Positions 1 to 9,657 are shown, counted from the stretch's first letter. The stretch is 64,000 bases of DNA from Clostridium lentum (GCF_014287815.1 NZ_JACOOQ010000003.1:1-64000); one strand, 5' to 3'. Made by a program: numbers and translations. The notes: generated by a model not told the origin, from the sequence alone.

Positions 1-36
1 ATACGGAATAAAGTATTAATTAATAGGAAAAATATA

Positions 37-67
37 GCATAGAACCGATGTTAGTTCTATGCCTTTT
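37..67 (+). terminator. Rho-independent terminator of an upstream gene
   Basis: A 9-bp stem (GCATAGAAC / GTTCTATGC) with an 8-base loop is followed by CTTTT. It probably ends a gene left of the window. Confidence 0.6.
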
Positions 68-99
68 AGAATACTTAAAATTAAATTCCCGAAGGGAGC

Positions 100-120
100 G
101 TGGCGAAAGCCACTTTTTTA
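100..120 (+). terminator. Second short terminator hairpin
   Basis: GTGGC-GAAA-GCCAC, a GNRA tetraloop hairpin, is followed by seven T. It lies just after the first hairpin and before the sporulation genes, so the two form a tandem terminator for the preceding operon. Confidence 0.7.
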
Positions 121-227
121 TGTATAGATAAATATTTAAGAAGTATACATTCTTTATAGGTAGTAATAGAATAATTTGTTAATAAGAAAAATATAATTAG
201 TATTGAAGTGTTATTGTGAGGTTGTCT

Positions 228-611
228 ATGGGAAAGTATAATTCAGAATATAGTAAATACTATAATTCTATAACTAATAAATCAAAAGTCCAAAGGCCAT
301 ATAGGAATATTAGTAATGGCTATAAGAAAAATAAGAGTAGTAATGTTTTTAGGCAATGTAGTGAATACTGTATATTTCAATGTATAGTAACATTTATTGT
401 TTTAGTGACAGTATTAGCAATGAAGTATTCCAATAATACTAGCACTGTAGAAGCTTTTAATGTCTTTAAAGAAAATATAAGTGAAAGAAGCAGCTATTCT
501 GAAATAATAGATGATATAAAGTATGTAAAGATTAGCGATATAAAAAGTAGAGCAGCAAAATGTTTAAAATGGATAAGAGAGAATATTAGTGAAGCACCAA
601 TAGAGAAATGA
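228..611 (+). CDS. Small membrane protein in the SpoIVFA position (truncated)
   Basis: This 127-residue protein has a basic, Asn/Tyr/Lys-rich N-terminal half, one hydrophobic segment (about residues 48-66) and a short extracytoplasmic tail. It lies directly upstream of the SpoIVFB-like protease, where spoIVFA normally sits; SpoIVFA holds SpoIVFB inactive in the outer forespore membrane. The zinc-peptidase-like LytM domain of SpoIVFA is absent, so it would be a minimal or degenerate version. The ATG at 228 is preferred over the GTG at 216 because GTGAGG lies six bases before it. The SpoIVFA assignment rests on position and topology, not on recognised sequence similarity. Confidence 0.6.
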   Translation: MGKYNSEYSKYYNSITNKSKVQRPYRNISNGYKKNKSSNVFRQCSEYCIFQCIVTFIVLVTVLAMKYSNNTSTVEAFNVFKENISERSSYSEIIDDIKYVKISDIKSRAAKCLKWIRENISEAPIEK

Positions 612-612
612 T

Positions 613-1521
613 ATGAAAATAAAAAAAATATTTTTAAAAGGTTTCATAAAGGTAAAGTGCAGTTTGTTATATAGATGGAATATATTGATTTTTGCAGAAA
701 TAATACTGATGTTTATCATACTTCATCTAGAACAAAAACAAAATTTGCTGATATCTTTTATATCAATACTTATACATGAATTCAGTCACATAATATTGGC
801 AATGATGAGAGGTAGTAAATTTAATAATTTTCAAATGCATATATATGGTGCAAGAGTGGATCTGCTTGATGTAGATGAGCTAAATTATAAAGAAAAGCTG
901 CTTATATACATAGTTGGTCCCTTATCTAATATATGTATTGCTATTATATTTATACTAATAAATTATTATGTAAGATTTGAGCTATCTGAAATTATTGTAA
1001 CTATTAATATAGGGTTAGCAATATTTAATTTATTGCCAGCATATCCTTTAGATGGTGCAAGAATTTTAGAAGTTATATTATCTAGGAAGATGCTATATAA
1101 AGAAGCACAGCTTAGGATAACAGGCATAAGTTATTTTATTGGGGGAGCATTCATTGCCATCTGTTTTTATGGAGTGTATAAATATAGTTCTATTAATGTA
1201 ACTATGCTGCTAGTTGCTGTTATTATCATTTATATAACGAGAACTGAAAAAAAGGCGGTTATGTATATCTTAATGGGGAATATTTATAAAAAAGTACGAA
1301 AGTTAATTAGGAACAACTATCTAGAAAATAGGGTGATTTCTGTATATTATAAATTGGGACTTGTGGATTTAATGAAGATAGTGGATAAGAATAGGTTTAA
1401 TATTTTTTATGTGCTTGATGATGATTTAAAAGTAAGATTTATTATTGCAGAAGATGAACTGATAGAAGGATTAAAGATTTATGGAAACATTAGCTTAGAG
1501 GAATACTATGGTAAGAGATAA
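613..1521 (+). CDS. spoIVFB: SpoIVFB-like site-2 intramembrane metalloprotease (M50)
   Basis: Zinc-dependent intramembrane protease; in Bacillus SpoIVFB cleaves pro-sigma-K to activate late mother-cell transcription. The 302 residues contain several membrane segments, the zinc motif HEFSH (residues 55-59) and the third-ligand motif NLLPAYPLDG (139-148), as expected for M50 enzymes. The C-terminal 75 residues look like a degenerate CBS domain, as in SpoIVFB. It starts one base after the stop of the upstream gene, so the two are translationally coupled. The family is clear; the sporulation role is inferred from architecture and partner. Confidence 0.85.
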   Translation: MKIKKIFLKGFIKVKCSLLYRWNILIFAEIILMFIILHLEQKQNLLISFISILIHEFSHIILAMMRGSKFNNFQMHIYGARVDLLDVDELNYKEKLLIYIVGPLSNICIAIIFILINYYVRFELSEIIVTINIGLAIFNLLPAYPLDGARILEVILSRKMLYKEAQLRITGISYFIGGAFIAICFYGVYKYSSINVTMLLVAVIIIYITRTEKKAVMYILMGNIYKKVRKLIRNNYLENRVISVYYKLGLVDLMKIVDKNRFNIFYVLDDDLKVRFIIAEDELIEGLKIYGNISLEEYYGKR

Positions 1522-1570
1522 GTGTAGTAATTAGTTTCATTTAATTTAATAATATGTTAAAATGAAAAAT

Positions 1571-1598
1571 AAAAAGAAGTACTTAGATACTTCTTTTT
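1571..1598 (+). terminator. Terminator after spoIVFB
   Basis: An 11-bp stem AAAAAGAAGTA / TACTTCTTTTT around a 6-base loop ends in a T-run. It separates the spoIVF pair from the radical-SAM genes. Confidence 0.75.
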
Positions 1599-1620
1599 AT
1601 TATGTATAAGGGAGGAACTT

Positions 1621-3474
1621 ATGAATAAAATTAGTGATGATATTTTATGTAAAGTTGAAAAGCCATCAAGATATGTTGGTGGGGAGTTAAATCAAGTAAT
1701 TAAAAATCCAAAAGATGTTGATATAAGATTTGCATTTTGTTTCCCAGATGTATATGAAGTTGGAATGTCTCACTTAGGAACTAGAATACTTTATCATACA
1801 ATTAATTTAAGAGAAGATACATATTGTGAAAGAACTTTTGCACCATGGCCAGACATGGAAGAATTAATGAGAAAAAATAATATTCCATTATATACTTTAG
1901 AAACTAAAGACTCATTAGATAAATTCGATATATTAGGATTTACTCTTCAATATGAAATGAGTTATACAAATATATTAAATATGCTTGATATGTCTGGAAT
2001 ACCATTTAGAGCTTCTGAAAGGGGAGAAGATGCTCCAATCATTATGGCTGGAGGACCTTGCGCATATAATCCTGAACCATTATGTGATATAGTAGATTTC
2101 TTTGAAATTGGTGAAGGCGAAGAAATGATGAATGATGTACTTGATGTTTATAAAAAGTATAAAGGTAAAGGGAAGAAGAAAGAATTTTTAAGAGAAATAT
2201 CTAAGATAAGAGGTATATATGTACCTTCGTTATATGATGTTTCCTACAATGAAGATGGAACTATCAAGGAATTTACACCTAAGTATGAAGATGTACCAGC
2301 TAAGGTACAAAAGAGAATAGTAAATAACTATGATAAGGTAGACTTCCCAGTTGATATGATTGTACCTTACACTGAAATAGTTCATGATAGAGTTGTTCTT
2401 GAAACGTTTAGAGGATGTACAAATGGATGTAGGTTCTGTCAAGCCGGTATGATTTATAGACCAGTAAGAGAAAAGACCAGAGATACACTTATAAAACAAG
2501 CAAGAGATGCTGTGAAAGCCACTGGATACCAAGAAATTTCTTTATCTTCATTAAGTACATGTGATTATTCTGATATACAAAAGCTTATCACTGAATTAGT
2601 GGCTGAGCATGAAGGAAATAAAGTAGGTATAGCTCTTCCATCAATAAGAGTTGACGCTTTCTCAGTTGATTTAATAAAAGAAATTCAAAAAGTAAGAAAG
2701 AGTGGACTTACATTTGCACCAGAAGCTGGTTCCCAAAGAATGAGAGATGTAATCAATAAGGGATTAACAGAAGAAAGAATATTAGAAGCTGCTAAGAGTG
2801 CTTTTGAATCAGGCTGGAGTACAATTAAGTTATACTTTATAATAGGACTTCCATATGAAACATTAGAAGATGCAGTAGGTATTGCTGAGCTTTCAGATAA
2901 GATAGCAGAAGTATACTATAGCATAGAAAAGGAACAAAGAGCTAAGGGGTTAAAGATAACAGCAAGTTCATCAATATTAGTACCAAAGCCATTTACACCG
3001 TTCCAATGGGCTCCAATGGAAAGACCAGAAGTTGTAACTGAAAGAATAAAAGCTATCAAATATGCTATTAAGAGCAAGGCTGTAAGCTATAAGTACCACC
3101 ACCAAGATACATCTCTTATGGAAGCGGTATTTGCTAGAGGAGATAGAAGAACTTGTGCAGCTCTAATTAAGGCTTTTGAAAAGGGAGCTAAGTTTGATGG
3201 GTGGTCAGAATACTTCAGTATGGATATTTGGAATGAAGCAATGGCAGAATGTAATATAGATCCAGAGTTCTATGTATATAGAGAAAGAAGTTATGATGAA
3301 ATATTACCATGGGATTTCATAGATATAGGTGTAAACAGAAAATATCTTGAAAGAGAAAATGAAAAAGCAAAGGTTGCAGCAACTACAAGAAACTGTAGAG
3401 AAGGCTGTACTGGATGTGGAATCAATGTAAACTTTAAGGAAGGGAAGTGTTTTGAAGGTGCGATACTTAATTAA
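1621..3474 (+). CDS. TIGR03960-type radical SAM protein
   Basis: This 617-residue protein has an N-terminal cobalamin-binding-like region (about 30-190) followed by a radical SAM core with the [4Fe-4S] motif C266-x3-C270-x2-C273 inside FRGCTNGCRFCQAG. A Cys cluster near the C terminus (CREGCTGCG, about 598-606) may hold another metal site. The arrangement matches the uncharacterised TIGR03960 family, which in Firmicutes precedes the DUF2344 gene and RNase G exactly as here. A strong GGGAGGA site precedes ATG 1621. The substrate is unknown; the genomic link to ribosomal genes hints at RNA or ribosome modification, which is inference. Confidence 0.85.
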   Translation: MNKISDDILCKVEKPSRYVGGELNQVIKNPKDVDIRFAFCFPDVYEVGMSHLGTRILYHTINLREDTYCERTFAPWPDMEELMRKNNIPLYTLETKDSLDKFDILGFTLQYEMSYTNILNMLDMSGIPFRASERGEDAPIIMAGGPCAYNPEPLCDIVDFFEIGEGEEMMNDVLDVYKKYKGKGKKKEFLREISKIRGIYVPSLYDVSYNEDGTIKEFTPKYEDVPAKVQKRIVNNYDKVDFPVDMIVPYTEIVHDRVVLETFRGCTNGCRFCQAGMIYRPVREKTRDTLIKQARDAVKATGYQEISLSSLSTCDYSDIQKLITELVAEHEGNKVGIALPSIRVDAFSVDLIKEIQKVRKSGLTFAPEAGSQRMRDVINKGLTEERILEAAKSAFESGWSTIKLYFIIGLPYETLEDAVGIAELSDKIAEVYYSIEKEQRAKGLKITASSSILVPKPFTPFQWAPMERPEVVTERIKAIKYAIKSKAVSYKYHHQDTSLMEAVFARGDRRTCAALIKAFEKGAKFDGWSEYFSMDIWNEAMAECNIDPEFYVYRERSYDEILPWDFIDIGVNRKYLERENEKAKVAATTRNCREGCTGCGINVNFKEGKCFEGAILN

Positions 3475-4159
3475 ATTTTCTAAAGGTGAAGGTATAAAGT
3501 TTATCTCTCACTTGGATTTAATGAGAACTATTCAAAGAATAATAAGAAGATCAGAAGTTCCAATAGAATATTCTAAAGGATTCAATCCTCATATGGCACT
3601 ATCTTTAGCACAACCTCTTTCAGTAGGTGTTTATTCTGATGGGGAATACATGGATATAGTATTAACTGAAAAGATGCAAGTAGATGATATTTTAGCAAGA
3701 TTAAATGAGGCAGCTCCACCAACAATCAGATTTTTTGAAGCTACTCCAATTGAAATTGTAGAAAATGTTAAGAGAGTGCCACAAGCTATGGCACTTTTAG
3801 ATGCAGGGAGATACATAATTAAATTAAAGTTAGTTAATGAAGAAAAAGTTGAGGAAAAAATGGCTTCACTTTTAAATGAAAATGCTTGGGAAACTTTAAA
3901 GAAAAGCAAAAAAGGGGAAAAGATGGCTGATATAAAGCCTTTAGTTAAAGAGTTAAAGTATTGGGTTAAAGATGGAGAATTAGTTATCAATGCATTGATT
4001 GCTACAGGAAGTAGAGAAAATCTATCAGCTGATCTTTTAGCAAGATTTATAACAAGCAAGATAGAAAATGTAAATACAGAATCATTTGTTAGTGTAAAAA
4101 GAGAAGAAATGTACGTATTAAAAGATAATAAGTATGTACCATTATTTAAAGCTCTTTAG
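3452..4159 (+). CDS. TIGR03936/DUF2344 radical-SAM-associated protein
   Basis: The 235-residue protein begins VRYLIKFSKGEGIKFISHLDL, the usual opening of the DUF2344 family, which accompanies or is fused to the TIGR03960 radical SAM protein. The reading frame overlaps the upstream gene by 23 bases and starts at TTG 3452, with AGGAAGGG about seven bases before it; GTG 3458 is an alternative. The overlap implies translational coupling and probably a two-protein complex. Its biochemical function is unknown. Confidence 0.85.
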   Translation: MKVRYLIKFSKGEGIKFISHLDLMRTIQRIIRRSEVPIEYSKGFNPHMALSLAQPLSVGVYSDGEYMDIVLTEKMQVDDILARLNEAAPPTIRFFEATPIEIVENVKRVPQAMALLDAGRYIIKLKLVNEEKVEEKMASLLNENAWETLKKSKKGEKMADIKPLVKELKYWVKDGELVINALIATGSRENLSADLLARFITSKIENVNTESFVSVKREEMYVLKDNKYVPLFKAL

Positions 4160-4170
4160 GATGTGTGTAT

Positions 4171-5613
4171 ATGAGAGAAGTTTTTGTTGAAAGTAGAGAA
4201 AAGCAGATTAGAGTTGCTGTAAAACAAAATGGTGAACTTGTTCAATGTATAGTTGAAGAAGAAACATCAAAGCCACAGATAGGTGAGATTTATAAAGGAC
4301 GAATTAAAAATATAGTGCCTGCTATAAATTCTATTTTTGTAGATATTGGCCTGGAGAAAGAAGCTTATATGTATTATAGTGATGAGCTTAAAAGAATGAA
4401 TATAAAAAAAGGGCAGGATATCTTAATAGAAGTGGTTAAAGAGCCTTTATGTGATAAAGGTGCCAAAGTAACTCATAAGATATCAATAGCAGGAAAAAAT
4501 CTAGTTTTAATCATGGGAGATGAAGGATTAAGTTTGTCTAAAAGAATTGAAGATGTAATAGATAGACAGAGACTTACTTCAATTATTAAGCCTATTAAAG
4601 ATGTTGGCATAGTATTAAGGACAGAATCTGTAAAGGCTACAGAAGAAGAACTTTTAAAAGAGCTTGCAATCTTACTAGAAAAGAAAAATGCTATGGAAAG
4701 AAAGCTTAGATATTCAACTAATTTAGGCAAACTTCAAAGTAATACTATTTTAAAGAAGTTTTTCGAAGAAATAGAGAATAAGAAAACTAAGGTATTCTTT
4801 GATAATGAAGAATATTTAAACAATATAAGTGAAATATTAAAAGATAAAGAGCATATACAGTTATCTTTATATGGTGAAAAAAGAAGTTTATTTGATTTCT
4901 ATGGCATTGAAAAGGAAATATTAAAATTACGTCATAAAAAAGTTAATTTACCTTGCGGTGGATATATAATAATTGACAAGACAGAGGCTATGTATGTTAT
5001 AGATGTAAATAGTGGAAAGAATATCAAGGGTCGTGACTTTTCTAAAACTATATTCCAAACTAATTTAGAAGCAGCTAGAGAGTGTGGAAGGCAAATTAAA
5101 CTGAGAAATTTAAGTGGTATTATTTTAATTGATTTTATAGATTTAAGAGAAGATTATCAAAAACCTAAAATAATAGAAGAATTACGTAAGGCTTTAAAAG
5201 AAGATAAAGGTAACGTTAAGGTATATCCTTTTACAGAGCTTGGGCTTATACAGGTTTCAAGAAAAAGAAAAGGAAAATCAATTTATGAATATTTAGAAGA
5301 ACCTTGTAAAGTATGCAAAAGCAATGGATTTTTACTAAAAAGATCATATATTGAAAATCTTATTAGAAATGAAATTATCAAATGCTCTAGAGAAAACTCA
5401 ATAAAGGATTTTTATATTGAGATAGATAAGAATTATGAACATGATATTACTGGGGATTTATTTAATTTTATAAAAAATATTGAAGGTTTAGATAAAGAAA
5501 TTTATTTAAACTTTGCATATGATATTGAAGGTTATAAAATAGAGCCACTTATCTTTTCGAATCAAAAAGATAATTACCAACATTACAAGATAAAAACTAT
5601 TGAGAAAGTATGA
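4171..5613 (+). CDS. rng: Ribonuclease G/E family endoribonuclease
   Basis: Endoribonuclease that cuts AU-rich single-stranded RNA for rRNA maturation and mRNA decay. The 480-residue protein has an N-terminal S1 domain (about 35-110), the RNase E/G catalytic region with VIDVNSG (D278 in this numbering) and IDFID (about 321-324), and the zinc-link CKVCKSNG (about 379-386). The C terminus is short, as in RNase G, without an RNase E scaffold tail. ATG 4171 is preferred to GTG 4165 because AGGA lies about nine bases upstream. It is the last gene before the L21 leader. Confidence 0.9.
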   Translation: MREVFVESREKQIRVAVKQNGELVQCIVEEETSKPQIGEIYKGRIKNIVPAINSIFVDIGLEKEAYMYYSDELKRMNIKKGQDILIEVVKEPLCDKGAKVTHKISIAGKNLVLIMGDEGLSLSKRIEDVIDRQRLTSIIKPIKDVGIVLRTESVKATEEELLKELAILLEKKNAMERKLRYSTNLGKLQSNTILKKFFEEIENKKTKVFFDNEEYLNNISEILKDKEHIQLSLYGEKRSLFDFYGIEKEILKLRHKKVNLPCGGYIIIDKTEAMYVIDVNSGKNIKGRDFSKTIFQTNLEAARECGRQIKLRNLSGIILIDFIDLREDYQKPKIIEELRKALKEDKGNVKVYPFTELGLIQVSRKRKGKSIYEYLEEPCKVCKSNGFLLKRSYIENLIRNEIIKCSRENSIKDFYIEIDKNYEHDITGDLFNFIKNIEGLDKEIYLNFAYDIEGYKIEPLIFSNQKDNYQHYKIKTIEKV

Positions 5614-5621
5614 TAAATTTC

Positions 5622-5651
5622 TTTACAAGATGTATAAATTTGTGATAGAAT
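5622..5651 (+). promoter_or_regulatory. Promoter of the rplU-prp-rpmA operon
   Basis: TTTACA (5622-5627), an 18-base spacer and TAGAAT (5646-5651) lie just upstream of the L21 leader, so transcription would start at about 5658. Confidence 0.65.
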
Positions 5652-5660
5652 GTCATTTGT

Positions 5661-5726
5661 AGACCGCACGTAACAGGTTTTAAGTAAAACAAAGTTAAAT
5701 CTTTGTACCTGCAGAGGCGAGACCGT
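5661..5726 (+). ncRNA. Ribosomal protein L21 leader RNA
   Basis: The segment from AGACCGCACG to CGAGACCGT matches the L21 leader of Firmicutes, a structured 5' UTR thought to bind L21 and repress the operon. An internal stem pairs ACAGGT with ACCTGC-like sequence and AAAG/CTTT. It lies between the promoter and the AGAGGAGGTG site of rplU. It contains a CTGCAG site (5709-5714). Confidence 0.85.
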
Positions 5727-5745
5727 ATTTAGAGGAGGTGTTTTA

Positions 5746-6057
5746 ATGTACGCAGTATTAGTTACAGGTGGAAAGCAATTTAGAGTTCAAGAAGGAGACG
5801 TAATATACGTTGAAAAATTAAACGCTGAAGTAGATTCTACAGTTGAATTAACAGAAGTTTTAGCTGTTTCTAACGGAGAAACTTTAAAAGTTGGAACTCC
5901 AGTTGTTGAAGGAGCTAAGGTTGTAGCAAAAGTTGCAGCTCAAGGTAAAGCTAAGAAAATAACAGTTTTCAAGTATAAACCAAAGAAGGATTACAGAAAG
6001 AAAACTGGACACAGACAACCATACACTAAGTTAGTTATCGAAAAAATTGAAGCTTAA
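5746..6057 (+). CDS. rplU: 50S ribosomal protein L21
   Basis: The 103-residue protein starts [18 protein letters not shown] and ends with the basic [17 protein letters not shown] segment, both hallmarks of L21, which binds 23S rRNA domain VI region. The length is normal. It has a perfect AGGAGGTG ribosome binding site and is first in the L21-Prp-L27 operon, likely under autogenous control by its leader. Confidence 0.98.
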   Translation: MYAVLVTGGKQFRVQEGDVIYVEKLNAEVDSTVELTEVLAVSNGETLKVGTPVVEGAKVVAKVAAQGKAKKITVFKYKPKKDYRKKTGHRQPYTKLVIEKIEA

Positions 6058-6066
6058 TTTTAAGTT

Positions 6067-6441
6067 ATGATTAAGGTTGTTAGTTTTAAACGCAATAGTT
6101 TATCAATCGGATTTAAGATTGAAGGCCATGCTTTATCAAGAAAAGAAATGGAAAACACCATTGGTGATGCGTACGATATGATATGCAACTCTGTTTCAGT
6201 ATTATCTCAAGGTATCTTAATTGGTATGGTAGAAGTGCTTAAACTTCCTGTAAAGTATGAGATAAATGATGGTTTTTTATCATTAGATTTATCTACTCTT
6301 AATGAAGAAATGATAATGCAAGGACAAACTTTACTTTTAACATTTGAAAAAAGTATTGAAAGTGTAATTATGTCTCTTGATGCAAGTTTAGGGAAAAATA
6401 AACGGAATAAATATATAAAATTTATGTACGAGGAGGTGTAA
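6067..6441 (+). CDS. prp: Ribosomal-processing cysteine protease Prp
   Basis: Prp (YsxB) removes the N-terminal extension of ribosomal protein L27 in Firmicutes. The 124-residue protein carries the catalytic pair H21 (in EGHALS) and C40 (in DMICNSVS). The loop between them is about six residues longer than in the Staphylococcus enzyme. It sits between rplU and rpmA as usual. The next gene encodes L27 with an intact [12 protein letters not shown] cleavage sequence, so substrate and protease match. The ribosome binding site is weak, suggesting low or coupled translation. Confidence 0.93.
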   Translation: MIKVVSFKRNSLSIGFKIEGHALSRKEMENTIGDAYDMICNSVSVLSQGILIGMVEVLKLPVKYEINDGFLSLDLSTLNEEMIMQGQTLLLTFEKSIESVIMSLDASLGKNKRNKYIKFMYEEV

Positions 6442-6445
6442 ATAT

Positions 6446-6745
6446 ATGTTAATGATTAACCTTCAATTATTTGCCCACAAAAAAGGGGTAGGTAGCTCAA
6501 AGAACGGTAGAGATTCTGAATCTAAAAGATTAGGTGCTAAAGCTGCAGACGGAGAATTCGTTTTAGCTGGAAACATCCTTTATAGACAAAGAGGAACTAA
6601 AATCCACCCAGGTGTTAACGTAGGAAGAGGTGGAGATGATACTCTATTTGCTACAGTAGACGGAATTGTTAAATTCGAAAGAATGGGAAGAGACAAGAAA
6701 AAAGTTTCTGTGTACCCAGTACAAGTTGAAGAAATAGCAGAATAA
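6446..6745 (+). CDS. rpmA: 50S ribosomal protein L27 (with cleavable N-terminal extension)
   Basis: L27 reaches the peptidyl-transferase centre with its N terminus. The 99-residue product begins [21 protein letters not shown], so a Prp-cleavable extension precedes the mature AHKKG start. ATG 6446 follows a GGAGGTG site, five bases after the prp stop. Confidence 0.98.
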   Translation: MLMINLQLFAHKKGVGSSKNGRDSESKRLGAKAADGEFVLAGNILYRQRGTKIHPGVNVGRGGDDTLFATVDGIVKFERMGRDKKKVSVYPVQVEEIAE

Positions 6746-6752
6746 TTTTTAT

Positions 6753-6782
6753 AATAAAAGCACCCATATGGGTGCTTTTATT
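6753..6782 (+). terminator. Terminator after rpmA
   Basis: A 13-bp perfect stem (AATAAAAGCACCC / GGGTGCTTTTATT) with an ATAT loop closes the L21-L27 operon. Confidence 0.9.
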
Positions 6783-6873
6783 ACTATACAGAATAATTTA
6801 AATAGCTTGTTGTGGGAATAATAAATAAAAAGTTTTGTTATTTCTGAAAATAATAACGATTGGAGGAAAAGAG

Positions 6874-8160
6874 ATGTTTATAGATAGAGCCAAGATATAC
6901 GTTAAGTCTGGAAATGGTGGAAATGGTGCTGTAACTTTTAGAAGAGAAAAGTATGTTCCACTTGGAGGTCCAGATGGTGGAGATGGTGGAAAAGGTGGAA
7001 GTGTAAAGTTTATAGTAGATACAGGGCTAACTACACTTTTAGACTTTAAATATAAAAAGAAATTCGTAGCAGCTGATGGTGGAAACGGTCAAGGCTCAAA
7101 ATGTTACGGAAAAGACGGAGAGGATCTTGTTATTAAAGTACCAATGGGAACAATAATAAGAGAAGCTGAATCAAACAAAATCATTGTAGATTTATCACAT
7201 AAAGATGATGAATTTGTTTTAGCTAGAGGTGGTAAAGGTGGTAAAGGAAATTGTAAATTCTGTACACCTACAAGACAGGCACCACACTTTGCTGAACCAG
7301 GAATGCCAGGTGAAGAGTTTAATTTAATATTAGAATTAAAATTATTAGCTGACGTTGGTTTAGTTGGATTCCCTAATGTAGGTAAATCAACGTTATTATC
7401 AACAGTAACAGCTGCTAAGCCAAAGATAGCTAACTATCACTTTACAACATTAAAGCCAAATTTAGGTGTTGTTAAAGCTGAAGGAATGAATGCTTTTGTT
7501 ATGGCTGATATTCCAGGTATAATTGAAGGGGCTGCCGAAGGTGTTGGTTTAGGATTAGCGTTTTTAAGACATATAGAAAGAACTAGACTTCTTATACATG
7601 TTGTTGATATTTCAGGAGTTGAAGGAAGAGATGCTTTTGAAGATTTCGTAAAAATTAATGAAGAGCTTAAGAAGTATTCAGTTAAGCTTTGGGATAGACC
7701 ACAAATAGTAGTAGCTAATAAGACTGATATGTTATATGATGAATCAATATTTGAGGACTTTAAGAAAAAAGTTAATGAATTAGGATTTGATAAGGTTTAT
7801 AAGATGTCTGCAGCTACTAAGTTAGGTGTAGAAGAAGTAATAAAAGAAGCTGGAAGAATGCTTACAGAAATTCCATTTGCAGATTTAGAAATTACTGATG
7901 AAGAAAGATATATCCCAGAAGAAAAGAAATTCACATATGAAATTAATGTTGAACATGGTGAAGAGTACGATACATATTATGTTTCAGGCTCATTTGTAGA
8001 TAGATTATTAGCTTCAGTTAATATCCATGATGCAGATTCGTTAAGATACTTCCATAAAGTTCTTAACAATAAAGGTGTATTCAACGAATTAAGAGAAATG
8101 GGAATTAAAGACGGAGATATGGTTAGCTTAAATGACTTTGAATTTGAGTATATTTTATAG
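6874..8160 (+). CDS. obgE: GTPase Obg (ribosome assembly / stress GTPase)
   Basis: Essential GTPase in 50S assembly and, in spore formers, sporulation initiation. The 428-residue protein has the glycine-rich Obg fold (1-158), a G domain with GFPNVGKST and [10 protein letters not shown] (switch II), NKTD, and a C-terminal OCT domain (about 350-428). ATG 6874 is chosen because TGGAGGAAAAGAG precedes it and [13 protein letters not shown] is the family start; the frame is open upstream but lacks a site there. It heads a run of closely packed genes to 11964. Confidence 0.97.
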   Translation: MFIDRAKIYVKSGNGGNGAVTFRREKYVPLGGPDGGDGGKGGSVKFIVDTGLTTLLDFKYKKKFVAADGGNGQGSKCYGKDGEDLVIKVPMGTIIREAESNKIIVDLSHKDDEFVLARGGKGGKGNCKFCTPTRQAPHFAEPGMPGEEFNLILELKLLADVGLVGFPNVGKSTLLSTVTAAKPKIANYHFTTLKPNLGVVKAEGMNAFVMADIPGIIEGAAEGVGLGLAFLRHIERTRLLIHVVDISGVEGRDAFEDFVKINEELKKYSVKLWDRPQIVVANKTDMLYDESIFEDFKKKVNELGFDKVYKMSAATKLGVEEVIKEAGRMLTEIPFADLEITDEERYIPEEKKFTYEINVEHGEEYDTYYVSGSFVDRLLASVNIHDADSLRYFHKVLNNKGVFNELREMGIKDGDMVSLNDFEFEYIL

Positions 8161-8172
8161 GAGGATTAAAAT

Positions 8173-8478
8173 ATGATAACGAGTAAACAAAGAGCATATT
8201 TAAGAGGGTTAGCGAATACTATGCAACCAATATTCCAAATTGGAAAAGGTGGAATAGAAGAAGCTTTCTTAAAGCAAATTGAAGATGCATTAGAAAAAAG
8301 AGAGTTAATAAAGATAAAGGTTTTAGAAAACAGCGGATTAGATGCAAGAGAAGCATCAAATGAAATCTGTGAAGCAATAGGATGCGAAGGAATTCAAGCT
8401 ATTGGAAGTAAGATAGTATTATTTAAGCAATCAAAGAAAAAGCCAACAATAGAATTACCTGTAGCAAGAAAGAAGTAA
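8173..8478 (+). CDS. yhbY: YhbY/CRM-domain ribosome-associated RNA-binding protein
   Basis: The 101-residue CRM-domain protein starts with ITSKQRAYLRGLAN and has the GKGGI motif (GxxG-like RNA-binding loop) near residue 25. YhbY associates with pre-50S particles. It follows obgE by 12 bases with GGAGG in the gap, a typical Firmicute arrangement. Confidence 0.93.
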   Translation: MITSKQRAYLRGLANTMQPIFQIGKGGIEEAFLKQIEDALEKRELIKIKVLENSGLDAREASNEICEAIGCEGIQAIGSKIVLFKQSKKKPTIELPVARKK

Positions 8479-8482
8479 GACT

Positions 8483-9085
8483 ATGAAGAAGTATGGTATA
8501 ATGGGAGGAACTTTTAATCCTATTCATTTAGCACATTTATATATTGCTTATGAAGCAAAAGAGCAATTGAATTTAGATAAAGTTATATTTATGCCAGCTG
8601 GAAATCCACCTCATAAAAAGGATACAATAATTGACGCAAAATTTAGATATGAGATGGTAAGAAGAGCTATAGAAGGTTATGAAGGATTTGAAATTAATTC
8701 TTATGAAATAGAGAAAAACGGATATAGTTATACTTATGAAACTTTGAATGTACTTAAAGAAGTAAATCTTAAGCTATACTTTATAGCTGGAGCTGATTCT
8801 TTAATGGATATTGAAAAGTGGAAAAATACTAAAGAAGTATTAAATAATTGTACCTTTGTAGTATTTAATAGAGGGGAATTTAATAGAGAAACATTAAAAA
8901 GTCAAAAGGAATATCTAGAAAATAAATATCAAGCAGAAATAGTACTGCTTGATATTATGTCTATAGATATTTCTTCAACTATAATAAGAAAAAGAATCAA
9001 GGAAGAAAAGAGGGTAGACTTCTTCCTTCCTAATAAAGTTTTGGAATATATAAATTATAATAATCTTTATAGGGGGACTAATTAA
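8483..9085 (+). CDS. nadD: Nicotinate-mononucleotide adenylyltransferase
   Basis: Converts NaMN and ATP to deamido-NAD in NAD synthesis. The 200-residue protein has the nucleotidyltransferase signature GGTFNPIHLAHL (residues 8-19) and ISSTIIRKRI (ISSTxIR motif) near residue 174. It starts four bases after yhbY and ends overlapping the yqeK start codon by one base. The de novo nadABC genes lie elsewhere in this window (51-54 kb). Confidence 0.96.
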   Translation: MKKYGIMGGTFNPIHLAHLYIAYEAKEQLNLDKVIFMPAGNPPHKKDTIIDAKFRYEMVRRAIEGYEGFEINSYEIEKNGYSYTYETLNVLKEVNLKLYFIAGADSLMDIEKWKNTKEVLNNCTFVVFNRGEFNRETLKSQKEYLENKYQAEIVLLDIMSIDISSTIIRKRIKEEKRVDFFLPNKVLEYINYNNLYRGTN

Positions 9086-9657
9086 TGAAAAATATTGAAT
9101 TCATGAAAGAGTATTTGGAAGAAAATCTGGTAAAGGGAAGATATCTACATACTTTAGGTGTAGTTGAAACAGCAAAGGATTTAGCTAAAAGATACGGAGT
9201 AGATATTAAAAAGGCTGAAATAGCAGCTTTAGCCCATGATATAGCAAAAAATTTATCTTCGGAGCAATTATTAAAAATTATAGAGGCAAATAATATTACA
9301 TTAAGTGTAGATGAAAAAAATACTAGAGAGTTATGGCATTCTATTGTAGGGCCAATAGTAGCTAGAGAACGCTTTGGAATAGTAGATGAAGAAATATTAA
9401 GTGCCATAAGATGGCACACTACTGGAAAAGAAAATATGTCAAAGCTTGATAAAATAATATATTTGGCGGATATGATTGAACCATCAAGAGATTTTTCAAT
9501 GGTAGAAGAATTAAGAAATGATAGCAAAGATGATTTAGATAAAGCTATGCTAAATGCTTTAACTTATACAATAAAATATTTACTTGAAAAGGGCTGTTTA
9601 ATTGATGTTAATACAGTGAAAGCAAGAAATTATTTATTGTATAATAATTATAAATAG
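9085..9657 (+). CDS. yqeK: YqeK-type HD-domain Ap4A hydrolase
   Basis: Members of this HD family cleave diadenosine tetraphosphate symmetrically. The 190-residue protein carries the HD signature (GRYLHTLGV, then ALAHDIAKN with the HD pair, and RWHTTG). It is translationally coupled to nadD through TAATG, as in other Firmicutes. Confidence 0.93.
   Translation: MKNIEFMKEYLEENLVKGRYLHTLGVVETAKDLAKRYGVDIKKAEIAALAHDIAKNLSSEQLLKIIEANNITLSVDEKNTRELWHSIVGPIVARERFGIVDEEILSAIRWHTTGKENMSKLDKIIYLADMIEPSRDFSMVEELRNDSKDDLDKAMLNALTYTIKYLLEKGCLIDVNTVKARNYLLYNNYK

Noticed and set aside
9078..9527. 149-codon minus-strand frame over yqeK
   Set aside because: It is antisense to a conserved HD-domain gene with no translation signal.
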